Notes: generated by a model from the letters alone, not told the origin. A stretch of DNA of 53,976 nt from Ramlibacter tataouinensis (GCA_002427815.1 DIZF01000054.1:1-53976), one strand, 5' to 3'; shown: positions 25,596 to 34,039, numbered from the stretch's first letter. A program made the numbers and translations.

Positions 25596-27047
25596 ATGGG
25601 TAACCAGGAATTTGATGTGGTGGTGGCCGGCTGCGGCGTGGCGGGCTTGTCAGCCGCCGTGGCGGCCGCGCAGGCAGGCGGCCGGGCGGCGGTGCTCGAG
25701 CGCTCGACGCAGGAGGAGCGCGGGGGCCAAAGCCGCTATACCGAAGCCTACCTGCGGATGAAAAGCCATACCGAGGTGACCGACGACTTCGAGACGCACC
25801 TGGCCGAGAACGGCTCCGGCAGCGTCGATCCCGAACTCGTGGAAGAGGCTGCGGCCTCGCACCGTTCGGCCCTGGCCAAGGCACTCAGCATTGCCGACCC
25901 CGCCCTGATCGAGCGCTTCGCCGCCGACGCGGGCGAGACCATCGCCTGGCTGCAGGGGATGGGCGTGCGCTTCGAATTCCTGCCCACCCAGTTCCTCACC
26001 AAGTCCCAGCCGCGGCTGCTGCCGGTGGGCGGCGGGCGGGCCTTGGTCGAGGCGCTGGCCGCGCGTGCCGAACAGCTCGGAGTGCAGTTCTTCTACGAAA
26101 CGGCTGCCATCGGCCTGGAGCAGGGCGCCGGCGGGCGCGTCATCGGCCTCAAGGTGCGGCGGCGCGGGACGCAATCGGTGCTGTCGGGCGAGGTGGTACT
26201 CGCCTGCGGCGGCTTCGAAGGCAACGCCGAGATGATGACGCGCTACGTCGGGCCGCGTTCCGTGTATCTGCGTCCCGTGTGCAAGGGCGGCTATTACAAC
26301 CGCGGTGAAGGCATCGCGATGGCGCTGGAGGCGGGCGCGGCGGCCTGCGGCGATTTCGGCAGCTATCACGCCGAACCGGTGGATCCGCGCTCGGGCATCG
26401 CCGAGCCCTCGGTATTCATCTTTCCATATGGCATCCTGGTCAACCTCGACGGCAGGCGGTTCACCGACGAGGCGCCCGGCACCGTGGATGCCCACTACGA
26501 ACGGGTCACTCGCCGCATCTACGAGCAGCGCGAGGGCACGGCCTGGGTGGTGCTTGACGCGCGCCACCTGCGCATCCCCAACTACCGGCTTGGTATTCGC
26601 ACCGACAAGCCGCCGGTCGTCGGCCAGTCGTTGACTGAGCTGGCGGGCAAGATCGGCGTGCCGGCCGAGGCGCTCGAAGCTACGGTGCGCGAGTACAACG
26701 CCGCCTGCGGGCCCGGCGAATGGAGCCCGCTGCAACTGGACGGCCTGGCCACGCGCAGGCTGGTGCCGCCGAAGTCCAACTGGGCGACGCCGCTGCAGGA
26801 GGCGCCATTCCATGCCTACCCCATCATTTCGTCGAACGTGTTCACCTTCGGCGGCCTGAAGATCGATCCTTCGGCACGTGTGCTCGACGGTGACGGTGAG
26901 CCGATTCCCGGACTCTTCGCTGCCGGCGAGATCGTGGGCCTGTATTACGGCAACTACACGGGTGCGACGTCGGTGCTCAAGGGCATGGTGTTCGGTCGCA
27001 TCGCAGGCACGCTCGCCGCCGCCGAGCGCAAGCGGGTCGTGGCATGA
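25596..27047 (+). CDS. FAD-dependent dehydrogenase, tricarballylate dehydrogenase (TcuA)-like
   Basis: Flavoprotein of 483 aa in the fumarate reductase/succinate dehydrogenase superfamily. The FAD-binding motif VVVAGCGVAGLSAAV is at about 7-21, GGQSRYTEAYLRMK follows, and the C-terminal FAD part reads GGLKIDP, IPGLFAAGEIVGLYYGNYTGATSV. GGQSR-Y is the TcuA-type variant rather than fumarate reductase. It probably oxidises a tri- or dicarboxylate to the enoic acid. The ATG at 25596 follows GAAGG at a good distance and is preferred over 25572. Its stop overlaps the SDR start. Confidence 0.85.
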   Translation: MGNQEFDVVVAGCGVAGLSAAVAAAQAGGRAAVLERSTQEERGGQSRYTEAYLRMKSHTEVTDDFETHLAENGSGSVDPELVEEAAASHRSALAKALSIADPALIERFAADAGETIAWLQGMGVRFEFLPTQFLTKSQPRLLPVGGGRALVEALAARAEQLGVQFFYETAAIGLEQGAGGRVIGLKVRRRGTQSVLSGEVVLACGGFEGNAEMMTRYVGPRSVYLRPVCKGGYYNRGEGIAMALEAGAAACGDFGSYHAEPVDPRSGIAEPSVFIFPYGILVNLDGRRFTDEAPGTVDAHYERVTRRIYEQREGTAWVVLDARHLRIPNYRLGIRTDKPPVVGQSLTELAGKIGVPAEALEATVREYNAACGPGEWSPLQLDGLATRRLVPPKSNWATPLQEAPFHAYPIISSNVFTFGGLKIDPSARVLDGDGEPIPGLFAAGEIVGLYYGNYTGATSVLKGMVFGRIAGTLAAAERKRVVA

Positions 27048-27820
27048 GCGAGTGCTCTCGCAGCTTCGCCGGCCGCGTGGCGCTCGTGACCGGTGGCCAG
27101 GGCGTCATCGGCAGCGCGCTCATCGCGGCCCTGCGCGAGCGCGGCGCCACGGCCGTCTGCGCCGACGGCGCCGGCACTGCCGATCGGCGCTTTGCCGACG
27201 CCCAGGCCCTGGCAACTGACGCCGTACGGCTCGACGTCACGGACCGAGGCGCCATTGCCGGCCTGGTCGAGCGCATTGGGACGCTGATCGGTCCGGTCGA
27301 CCTGCTGGTCAATGTGGCCGGCGTGGTGTCGTTCGGCAGCGCCGAGGCGTTGGCGGAAGCAGAGTGGGACCGCGTGATCGACATCAACCTCAAGGGCAGC
27401 TTTCTGGCGTGCCAGGCAGTCATGCCCGGCATGAGGCGGCAGGGTTTCGGCCGCATCATCAACATCGGCTCGGTCGTTGGCAAGAACGCCGGCAATGCGC
27501 GCCCATGGATCGATCCGGCGGAACAGGAGCGCGCAGGCAACGTCGCGTATGGCGTCTCGAAGGCCGGCGTGCACGTGATGACCGGCTTCCTCGCGAAGGA
27601 GCTGGCGGCGCACGGGATCACCGTCAACGCGATCGCGCCCGGGCCGATCGCCACGCCGATGACCACGGGCTTCCCGGCGCAGCTCAAGGCGCTGATTCCC
27701 GTTGGCCGCATGGGCGCGGCTGCCGACGTGGTGCACGCAGCGCTGTTCCTGGCCTCGCGCGAGGCCGGCTTCATCACCGGCGAAGTGCTCGACGTCAACG
27801 GTGGCATGCTGTGCGACTGA
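27044..27820 (+). CDS. SDR family oxidoreductase
   Basis: Classical short-chain dehydrogenase/reductase of 258 aa. The cofactor motif TGGQGVIGSAL is at about 16-26, the NVAG strand (LVNVAGVV) is mid-protein, the active-site Tyr/Lys lies in YGVSKAG, and APGPIATPM follows. The ATG overlaps the preceding stop (ATGA). It probably interconverts an alcohol and a ketone on the operon's pathway with NAD(P). Confidence 0.92.
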   Translation: MSECSRSFAGRVALVTGGQGVIGSALIAALRERGATAVCADGAGTADRRFADAQALATDAVRLDVTDRGAIAGLVERIGTLIGPVDLLVNVAGVVSFGSAEALAEAEWDRVIDINLKGSFLACQAVMPGMRRQGFGRIINIGSVVGKNAGNARPWIDPAEQERAGNVAYGVSKAGVHVMTGFLAKELAAHGITVNAIAPGPIATPMTTGFPAQLKALIPVGRMGAAADVVHAALFLASREAGFITGEVLDVNGGMLCD

Positions 27821-27873
27821 GTGCGGCCCCGCACCCGGCTTCCAATTCATCTTCCTCCTGAACAAGACACCCC

Positions 27874-28455
27874 ATGAAATCGATCTACCTCATCCTGGAC
27901 ATGCAGAACGACCTGGTGCACGCCGACGGCCCGAACGGCAAGTCGCCGCTGGGCGAGCAGGTGCGCGGCCGCCGCGTGCTGGAGAACACCGCCGCCGCCC
28001 TGAAAAAGGCCCGTGACGCCGGCATCGCCGTCGGCTTCGTGCGGGTGGGCTTCTCGCCCGATTACCACGAGTGCCCCAGGAGTTCGCCGGTGTTCAGCGG
28101 CGCGCCCAAGGCCGGCATCTACAAGCTCGGAACCTGGGGCACCGAGATCCATCCCAGTCTGGCGCAGCAGCCCGGCGACGTGCAGGTCACGAAGCACCGC
28201 GTCAGCCCGTTCTACTCGACGACGCTGATGGCGCAGCTGCGCGCGGCCGGCATCGAGCGGATCTATTGCTCGGGTGTGTCGACCCAGGCCGTGGTGCAGG
28301 CCACGGTGCGCGACGGCCACGACCGCGACTTCGACATGGTGCTGCTCGAGGACTGCTGCTGCGCGCACTCGGAAGAAGAGCACCGCAATTCGATGGGCAG
28401 CGTGGCCCGCTTCTGCCGCGTGACGACCAGCGCGGACGTGAACTTCGCCGCCTGA
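27874..28455 (+). CDS. isochorismatase-fold hydrolase lacking the catalytic Cys
   Basis: Protein of 193 aa with the isochorismatase-like cysteine hydrolase fold. The Asp of the triad is present in LDMQND (D9) and the Lys in VTKHRV (K107). The nucleophile position, normally Cys in GV-T--CV, reads GVSTQAVVQATVRDG, with Val at about residue 140. The overall pattern (GVSTQ, VRDGHDRDFD) resembles biuret hydrolase-type sequences apart from that. Without Cys it cannot act as an ordinary amidase. Isochorismatase-type vinyl-ether hydrolysis, which uses no Cys, or an inactive/binding role is possible. A cluster C161-C163 near the C-terminus is unusual. Confidence 0.85.
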   Translation: MKSIYLILDMQNDLVHADGPNGKSPLGEQVRGRRVLENTAAALKKARDAGIAVGFVRVGFSPDYHECPRSSPVFSGAPKAGIYKLGTWGTEIHPSLAQQPGDVQVTKHRVSPFYSTTLMAQLRAAGIERIYCSGVSTQAVVQATVRDGHDRDFDMVLLEDCCCAHSEEEHRNSMGSVARFCRVTTSADVNFAA

Positions 28456-28476
28456 GGCCGCGCACAGGACCGTTCC

Positions 28477-29283
28477 ATGAGCATTCGTATCTGGCACCAG
28501 AGCTTCACTGTCCTCTCCGATCTCGGCGCCTATGACGCGGCGCTGAAGGCGCACTTCAAGCGCGTCGCGCGAGCGGATACTGAAATCGTCATGCACGGCA
28601 TGCGGCCCGGCACCTACCGCAGCACCTACCCCGGCAGCGACATCCGGCACGCGGGGCTGCAGCACCTGCACTCGATCCAGTTCATCGAGGCCGGCCTGCA
28701 GGCCGAGCGTGACGGTTTCGACGCCTACGCGATCAGCACCTTGCCCGATCCGGCGCTACGCGAAATCCGCTCCCTGCTCGGCATCCCCGTCGTGGGCTAC
28801 GGCGAGGCGGCGATGCTGACGTCATGCCTGCTGGGCGCGCGATTCGCCGTAGTGGTCTTTATCAGCGAACTGACAGACCTGATCGCGCAGAACGCCCGGC
28901 GCTACGGCTTGGCCGAGCGCTTCGCCGGTGTAACCGACGTGGGCTTCCGCTTCAACGACGTGTTGCAGGGCTTCGCCGAGCCGGCGCCGCTGATCGAGCG
29001 CTTCCGCGAAGCGGCACGGCAGCGGATCGCCGCGGGCGCCGAGGTGATCATTCCGGGCGAAGCGCCGCTGTGCGTGCTGCTCGCCAGCCAGGGCATCTCG
29101 TCTGTCGACGGTGTGCCCGTGCTCGACTCGCTGTCGTGCTGGGTGAAGCAGGCCGAAATGCTGGTCGACCTCAAGCGCCAGAGCGGGGTCGAGCGTTGCC
29201 AGCGGGGCTACTTCAACGAGAAACCACCCCGCGAACGCGTGGATGAACTGATGGCCTTTTATGGACAAGGCAGCGCGCGGTGA
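28477..29283 (+). CDS. aspartate/glutamate racemase superfamily protein, both Cys missing
   Basis: Protein of 268 aa, paralogue of 21166-22029 (both open with IW-HQSF and carry HG-RPGTY). At the first catalytic site the motif is AISTLPDPAL, with Thr88 in place of Cys. At the second it is IIPGEAPLCVLL (about 191-202), with a Cys (C199) four residues off the usual place. It is therefore unlikely to be a classical amino acid racemase. It starts 21 nt after the isochorismatase-fold gene, and its stop overlaps the GTG of the next flavoprotein. Confidence 0.78.
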   Translation: MSIRIWHQSFTVLSDLGAYDAALKAHFKRVARADTEIVMHGMRPGTYRSTYPGSDIRHAGLQHLHSIQFIEAGLQAERDGFDAYAISTLPDPALREIRSLLGIPVVGYGEAAMLTSCLLGARFAVVVFISELTDLIAQNARRYGLAERFAGVTDVGFRFNDVLQGFAEPAPLIERFREAARQRIAAGAEVIIPGEAPLCVLLASQGISSVDGVPVLDSLSCWVKQAEMLVDLKRQSGVERCQRGYFNEKPPRERVDELMAFYGQGSAR

Positions 29284-30671
29284 GGACGCTCCAGACCGAG
29301 TTCCTGGTAGCTGGCGGCGGGCTTGCCGGCTTCGCGGCCGCGCTGGAAGCGGCGCAGCGCGGCGCGCAGGTGCTGCTGCTCGAGAAGATGAACGAAACGG
29401 GCGGCTCATCCGCGATGAGTGGCGGCTGCCTCGCTTTCGCCGGCACAGACCTGCAGCGAGCGGCCGGTGTGGCGGACTCCAGCGAGCTGCTCAGGCGCGA
29501 CCTGATCGAAGTGGGGCAGCACGACAACGATCCAGCCCTGGTCGACGCCTATGTGTCCCACCAATTGGAGACCTATGAATGGCTGCGCCAGCAGGGCGTG
29601 CAATTCAGCCCCTCGATCGAGTCGTCCTCGGGGCAGTCGGTGCCGCGGGTGCATACGGTAGACCCGGCCGACATGGTCAGAACGCTGGCGGCGCGCTGCC
29701 GCGAGACGGGGCGGGTGAGGGTGCTGATGTCCACGCGGGCGCGGCGCCTGGTGCGGCGCGATGAATCATCTGCGGTGACCGGTGTGCTGGCCGAGAATGC
29801 CGAGGGCGCGCTGGAGATTCAGGCCAGGGACGGTGTGCTGTTGGCCAGCGGCGGCTTTTGCCGCAACGCGCAGCTGGTGAACCGGTTCGCGCCGCAGTAC
29901 GCCGAAGCGGTGTTCGTCGGCGGGGAGGGCAACGTCGGCGACGGTTTGCTGATGGCGTGGAAACTCGGTGCCGACCTGCGTGACATGGCTTACATCAAGG
30001 GGACCTTCGGCAAGCACCCGGTGGACACGCACAACAACCACAGCTGCCTGGCGGTCTACAAGGGCGCCATCGCCGTCAACCAGGAAGGCCGCCGCTTTGT
30101 GGACGAGTCGATCTCGTACAAGCTGCTCGGCGACGCGGTGATGCGCCAGTCGTATCACACCGGCTATCAGATCTTCGACCAACCGATCTTCGACAGCGGC
30201 GACGACCGGGTGCGCATCCTCGACTTTGGCCGGCGTATGGAAGAAGGCCTGATCATCAAGGCCGACACGCTCGAAGCGCTGGCCCGCCAGATCGAAGTGC
30301 CGTGGGATACCCTGCGTGAAACGGTCGAAAACTACAACCGCGCGGTGGCTGCGGGGCACGATCCTGAATTCGGGCGCGACGGCCTGGTTCACCACCAGGG
30401 CGCGCTGCGGCGCATCGACCAAGGTCCGTTCTACGCGTATCCTTCGACCGCGGCGGTGTTCGGCACCTACTGCGGACTGCGCGTCGATGCGCGGATGCGG
30501 GTGATCGACGTGTTTGACGAGCCGATTCAGGGCCTTTTTGCGGCGGGTGAAGTCGTCGGTGGCTTTCACGGGGGCGCGTACATGACCGGCTCGGCTCTGG
30601 GCAAGGCGGCGGTGTTCGGACGGCTGGCGGCGCGCAACGCCGTGCGCGCGGAGGCAGCGCTCGCCGCATGA
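29280..30671 (+). CDS. FAD-dependent dehydrogenase (fumarate reductase / succinate dehydrogenase flavoprotein family)
   Basis: Second soluble flavoprotein of the operon, 463 aa. It opens TEFLVAGGGLAGFAAALEAA (dinucleotide-binding motif) and has LLEKMNETGGSSAMSGG, GAIAVNQEGRRFVDES, and C-terminal GLFAAGEVVGGFHGGAYMTG. The GTG at 29280 overlaps the racemase stop (GTGA). It belongs to the FAD_binding_2 group of enoate reductases/dehydrogenases. No heme domain, no signal peptide and no SDH partner subunits are present, so the electron carrier is unknown. Last gene of the operon; converges with LysR. Confidence 0.87.
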   Translation: MRTLQTEFLVAGGGLAGFAAALEAAQRGAQVLLLEKMNETGGSSAMSGGCLAFAGTDLQRAAGVADSSELLRRDLIEVGQHDNDPALVDAYVSHQLETYEWLRQQGVQFSPSIESSSGQSVPRVHTVDPADMVRTLAARCRETGRVRVLMSTRARRLVRRDESSAVTGVLAENAEGALEIQARDGVLLASGGFCRNAQLVNRFAPQYAEAVFVGGEGNVGDGLLMAWKLGADLRDMAYIKGTFGKHPVDTHNNHSCLAVYKGAIAVNQEGRRFVDESISYKLLGDAVMRQSYHTGYQIFDQPIFDSGDDRVRILDFGRRMEEGLIIKADTLEALARQIEVPWDTLRETVENYNRAVAAGHDPEFGRDGLVHHQGALRRIDQGPFYAYPSTAAVFGTYCGLRVDARMRVIDVFDEPIQGLFAAGEVVGGFHGGAYMTGSALGKAAVFGRLAARNAVRAEAALAA

Positions 30672-30686
30672 GCCGGGCGCGCGTCG

Positions 30687-31682
30687 TCAGCGCGTGCCGA
30701 GAGCTTTTACCGCGACGGCGCGCCGCGAGCTGGGGCGGCGTTCGGTGTCGAGCACTTCAAACAGGAAGTCCGTGAAGGCTCGCACCTTGGCGGAACCGGC
30801 GCGGGCCTTCGCCGTCACCAGATAGAAGGTTTTCACGGTCGTGGTCCACTCCGGATAGACCTGCACCAGCGAGCCGCCGTCAAGCCGGCGGTTCGCGAAG
30901 ATGTCGAGGACGCAGGCCACGCCTGTGCCGCTTTCCGCCGCGATCAGCACTGCATCGCTGCTGTTGAAATGCACGGGCCCGACAGGCCGAACCTCCACGG
31001 TCTCATCGTCTTTTTGCAGGCTCCATGGGTTGGGGTGCCGGCGTTCCTCGGGCAAGATGCCGATGCAGCGGTGCGGGTCCAGTTCGCCGGGGTGCTGCGG
31101 CAGCATCTTCGCCAGCTCCGGCGAGCAGCAGATGATGTAGCGGCTCTCGTAGATCGGCCGCGCCACCAGGTCCGCGTCCTCGACGTGGTCCATGCGAATG
31201 GCCACGTCGATGGCCCGTTCGATCATGTGGTGCGGCTGATTCGTCAGTGTGATGGCCGTCGAGATTTCCGGATAGCGCTGCGCGAAGACCGGCAGGGCGG
31301 GGCACAGCAGGGCGTGACCGAGCGAGATCGGAGTTTCGACATGCAGCCAGCCGCGCAGTTCGCCGACCCGGGAGCGCACCTGTTCCTCGGTCTGGGCCAC
31401 TGCCTGCAGCAGTTCACGCGCCCTCGGCAGGTACATCTGCCCTTCCTCGGTCAGCCGCAGGCGTCGCGTGTCGCGGTTGATGAGCGTAACGTCCAGGTGC
31501 CGCTCGAGATTGCGCACGCAGGTGGTGACGGTGGCGTTCGCCAGGTCGAGCGACTCCGCCGCGCGGGAAAAGCTCCCGCATTCCGCCACGCGGACGAACA
31601 CTTCCATGGCCCATAGCCTGTCGATATCGAACCTCTTCCATCGAACCGGTTGCTGGCGCGAATTGTAGTCAGTCGCGCTCAC
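30687..31682 (-). CDS. LysR-family transcriptional regulator
   Basis: Regulator with an N-terminal HTH (AMEVFVRVAECGSFSRAAES, then LANATVTTCVRNLE) and a C-terminal periplasmic-binding-like effector domain. The listed start is a GTG at 31682 inside the 3' end of the ETF alpha gene. The next standard start, ATG 31607, would cut into the HTH. The family N-terminus (M-DRLWAMEVF) corresponds to an ATC at 31623-31625, which is preceded at 6 nt by AGAGG (see findings). Convergent with the operon ending at 30671 and last in the ETF transcript. It may control either unit. Confidence 0.88.
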   Translation of the reverse strand: MSATDYNSRQQPVRWKRFDIDRLWAMEVFVRVAECGSFSRAAESLDLANATVTTCVRNLERHLDVTLINRDTRRLRLTEEGQMYLPRARELLQAVAQTEEQVRSRVGELRGWLHVETPISLGHALLCPALPVFAQRYPEISTAITLTNQPHHMIERAIDVAIRMDHVEDADLVARPIYESRYIICCSPELAKMLPQHPGELDPHRCIGILPEERRHPNPWSLQKDDETVEVRPVGPVHFNSSDAVLIAAESGTGVACVLDIFANRRLDGGSLVQVYPEWTTTVKTFYLVTAKARAGSAKVRAFTDFLFEVLDTERRPSSRRAVAVKALGTR

Positions 31683-32706
31683 GGCCGGACGCGGGGAGGA
31701 TCAGGGGGGCCGGCTGCCGCGCCTCCAGCCGTTGTGCCAGCAGCGGCAGGATCACGCGCCAGTCGCCGACCACGCCGGCTTCGGCGACAGCGAAGATCGG
31801 TGCTTCAGGGTCCCTGTTCAGCGCCACGATGCGCGCGCTGCCCGACACACCCGCCAGATGCTGTGGCGTACCGGAAATGCCCACAGCGAAATACAGGCGA
31901 GGAGCGACGAACTTGCCCGACTGCCCGATCTGCCGCGCCACCGGGACCCAGCCTGCATCCACCGCCGGCAGGCTGCCGCCCAGCGCCGCGCCGACACTTG
32001 CGGCAATGCGCGCCAGCAGCTCGAAACCTTCAAGCCCATCCATGCCGCGGCCGCCACTGACGACGAAGGACGCGCCCTCGAGCCGCGGCTGGGCATCCGC
32101 GCTCTGCACCAGTTCCACTTCGTGGGACTCGGCTGCCGGCGCCGTCATGGGTATTTGGCGAACGGCCGAGTCGGGGATGGCTTGCAACGCCGACGCGTGT
32201 GCTGATGCAGGGCGCCAAGTCGCGCAGCACACAGCGGCATGGCTGCGCAACTCGATCATGAGCCGGCCGCCAAAGACCGGTCGCCGGCCGATCACGGTGG
32301 TGCCAGTCAGCGCCAGGGCAGTGCAGCGCCCCAGCGAGCAACCGTCGAGATCGGCGGCTAACAGAGCTGCGAGTTCTTCTCCTTGCGGCCCGGGCGGCAT
32401 CAGGATCAGGCGTTGCTTTGCTTCACTCAGACCTTGCAGCGAGAGCGCTTGCCTCACCAGCGCGGTGATCATGGGCGGTTCCGCAGTATCGGCCAAGGAT
32501 GGACTGGCGCATTCCCACCAGCGTGCTGTATCTCCAACGGCTCGGGCTTCCATTGCACCGCTCATGGGCACCAGCTGAACGATGTCGAGCTCGGCTGACG
32601 GGTTCTCCTTGTGCAAGGCGCACGCCGCCGCGATCAGGCCGTCATGCGCCTGCCGCTCTTCCGGCGCGAACGGCAGAATGACGATGATCCGCACCCCGGC
32701 GCTCAT
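31669..32706 (-). CDS. etfA: electron transfer flavoprotein alpha subunit
   Basis: ETF alpha of 345 aa. The N-terminal domain is divergent. The C-terminal FAD domain is typical: ELLARIAASVGAALGGSLPA, ARQIGQSGKFVAPRLYFAVG, ISGTPQHLAG and IVALNRDPEAPIFAVAEAGV. With beta it takes electrons from acyl-CoA dehydrogenases to ETF:quinone oxidoreductase. The ATG at 32706 overlaps the beta stop (ATGA). An accessory ETF dedicated to the nearby dehydrogenases (37108, 40367, 477) is likely. Its 3' end overlaps the putative LysR start by 14 nt. Confidence 0.9.
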   Translation of the reverse strand: MSAGVRIIVILPFAPEERQAHDGLIAAACALHKENPSAELDIVQLVPMSGAMEARAVGDTARWWECASPSLADTAEPPMITALVRQALSLQGLSEAKQRLILMPPGPQGEELAALLAADLDGCSLGRCTALALTGTTVIGRRPVFGGRLMIELRSHAAVCCATWRPASAHASALQAIPDSAVRQIPMTAPAAESHEVELVQSADAQPRLEGASFVVSGGRGMDGLEGFELLARIAASVGAALGGSLPAVDAGWVPVARQIGQSGKFVAPRLYFAVGISGTPQHLAGVSGSARIVALNRDPEAPIFAVAEAGVVGDWRVILPLLAQRLEARQPAPLILPASGRERD

Positions 32707-33473
32707 GCCTGCTCCCTGCAAGCAATCAGCACCTCCGCGAGCGCGTCGGCCTGCTGCTGCGGCGTGCCGGTGAGCAGGTGGCAGGCGCTCGCGCGCGGCG
32801 GCGGCGAGTAGCGTTCCAGCGCCGCCAACGCGACGCGGGAGCCGGTGGCGCTGCCGGAGAGCACCGGGAACTGGAGCTTGCGGGCAGCCATCACGTTCTT
32901 CAGCAATGGATGGCGCAGCCGGTTGTGTGAATCGTTGGTGACGGACAGCAGCGCCGGCCCCCGCAGTCGCATTCTCTCCACGACCGAGCCGCGCTGCCGC
33001 GCCGCCCAGAGCACGCCCTCACGCGACTGGAGAGCGAGCGCCAGGTTGATGTGCTCGATCCGAAACTCGCGCGCGATGAGCGGCGGGACCGATCCGTCGT
33101 CGAAATCGCCGAACTCTCGGCCGATCAGGAGGAGCGCGGCATCGCGGCCAAGCGGACCCGCCGCCTCGGCGAGCGCACACGCGAATCCGCGGCAATCCCA
33201 TGCGCCGATAGCGCCCGGATCGAATCGGTGGACTGCGTCGAGCCGCCATTCGGCCGTCTTGCGAGCCAGCGCTTCGCCTCCGGCGACCACTGCCGTGATG
33301 GCGACCGAGGGGTCGGCATCGCGCAGTTTCAGCGCCAGCTCCAGCGCCGCCTCGTCGAACGGGCTCATGACCGCATAGCGCGAGGCATGGATCTGCAGCG
33401 CCGTTGCGTCCGGCTGTGGTGGCAGCGGCCATTTGGGGTCGGCAATGCCGGATATCAGGACCAGGACATTCAT
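32703..33473 (-). CDS. etfB: electron transfer flavoprotein beta subunit
   Basis: ETF beta of 256 aa, a normal length. It opens MNVLVLISGIADPKWPL. The segments MSPFDEAALELALKL and LLSVTNDSHNRLRHPLLKNVM match the family's NPFDE and PAL--V motifs, the latter varied. The ATG at 33473 is chosen over an open frame extending to 33509. Transcribed first in etfB-etfA-LysR. The sequence is rather divergent from housekeeping ETF, consistent with a pathway-specific pair. Confidence 0.88.
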   Translation of the reverse strand: MNVLVLISGIADPKWPLPPQPDATALQIHASRYAVMSPFDEAALELALKLRDADPSVAITAVVAGGEALARKTAEWRLDAVHRFDPGAIGAWDCRGFACALAEAAGPLGRDAALLLIGREFGDFDDGSVPPLIAREFRIEHINLALALQSREGVLWAARQRGSVVERMRLRGPALLSVTNDSHNRLRHPLLKNVMAARKLQFPVLSGSATGSRVALAALERYSPPPRASACHLLTGTPQQQADALAEVLIACREQA

Positions 33474-33531
33474 CGCTGCCACTTTCGCCGGGGCGCTGGA
33501 CGGCCGCAAGCGCTGGCGCGTGAAAACTCAT

Positions 33532-33559
33532 TTCGCAGCGAACCAGTGAGCAGTCACTG
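33532..33559. promoter_or_regulatory. two adjacent dyads upstream of etfB
   Basis: TTCGC-A-GCGAA (33532-33542) followed directly by CAGTGA-GCAG-TCACTG (33544-33559), both with perfect arms, 59-86 nt upstream of the etfB start. The TTCGC/GCGAA half-sites are the same as in the dyad at 22055. Regulatory role inferred from symmetry and position. Confidence 0.4.
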
Positions 33560-33672
33560 AAGCACGCGGCACCGGAACCAAGGCGCGATCAAGCCCGAAT
33601 TCATTATTCGCAAAAGCCGAACCTCGTCGGCCCATCCGGACCGTATCCTGCGGCTCCTCTCCTGGAGCAAGC

Positions 33673-33747
33673 ATGATCGCCATCACAAGGCGCGCCGTCG
33701 TCGCCGCCTTGCTGGGCGTGGCATGCGGCTTGGCGGGGATGATGTGA
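33673..33747 (+). pseudogene. possible signal-peptide remnant of a Bug receptor gene
   Basis: A 24-codon frame, MIAITRRAVVAALLGVACGL followed by AGMM and a stop. It looks like the charged start and hydrophobic core of a secretion signal as found in Bug receptors, cut off before any mature domain. It lies beside a truncated LysR gene and in front of a LysR-Bug pair, so it may be debris from a similar pair. Short, hence low confidence. Confidence 0.25.
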
Positions 33748-33811
33748 AAGACGCTCTCCCGCCAGGACGGACTCCCACAAAGCCCCGTTTGACATCGCCA
33801 ACGGGGATTTC

Positions 33812-34039
33812 TCACGTCCTGAGGGACGGTTGACCAACGGTCGCCGCGGCCAGAAAGGTGTTGGTGGCCGTGCTGTTGGCCTGCCGGATCAGCAGGGGGG
33901 TCTGCAGGCTTTCTTCCAGCTGCTTGATGCGCAAGCTGGCGGAAGGCACCGACAGAAAGCTCTTCTCCGCCGCGCGGGTCAGGTTCAGGAGCTCGCCAAC
34001 GTGCAGGAAAAGGCGCAGATCGGTCAGGTCATAGTGCAT
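33812..34039 (-). pseudogene. truncated LysR-family regulator (HTH only)
   Basis: 75 residues from MHYDLTDLRLFLHVGELLNL. The LysR helix-turn-helix is clear (TRAAEKSFLSVPSASLRIKQ, then LEESLQTPLLIRQ), but sequence diverges right after and the frame stops, so the whole effector domain is missing. The ATG at 34039 is the family start. It lies 17 nt from the end of the intact LysR gene. A deletion junction near 33820-33870 is likely. It could still encode a short DNA-binding peptide, but a pseudogene is more probable. Confidence 0.7.

Larger units (their letters stand above)
33474..33811. other. non-coding region upstream of etfB with decayed sequence
   Basis: About 340 nt. The right half looks like decayed coding DNA (a signal-peptide remnant at 33673 and the LysR fragment from 33812). 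The left half carries two dyads at 33532-33559 that may control etfB. No intact gene is supported. Confidence 0.5.
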
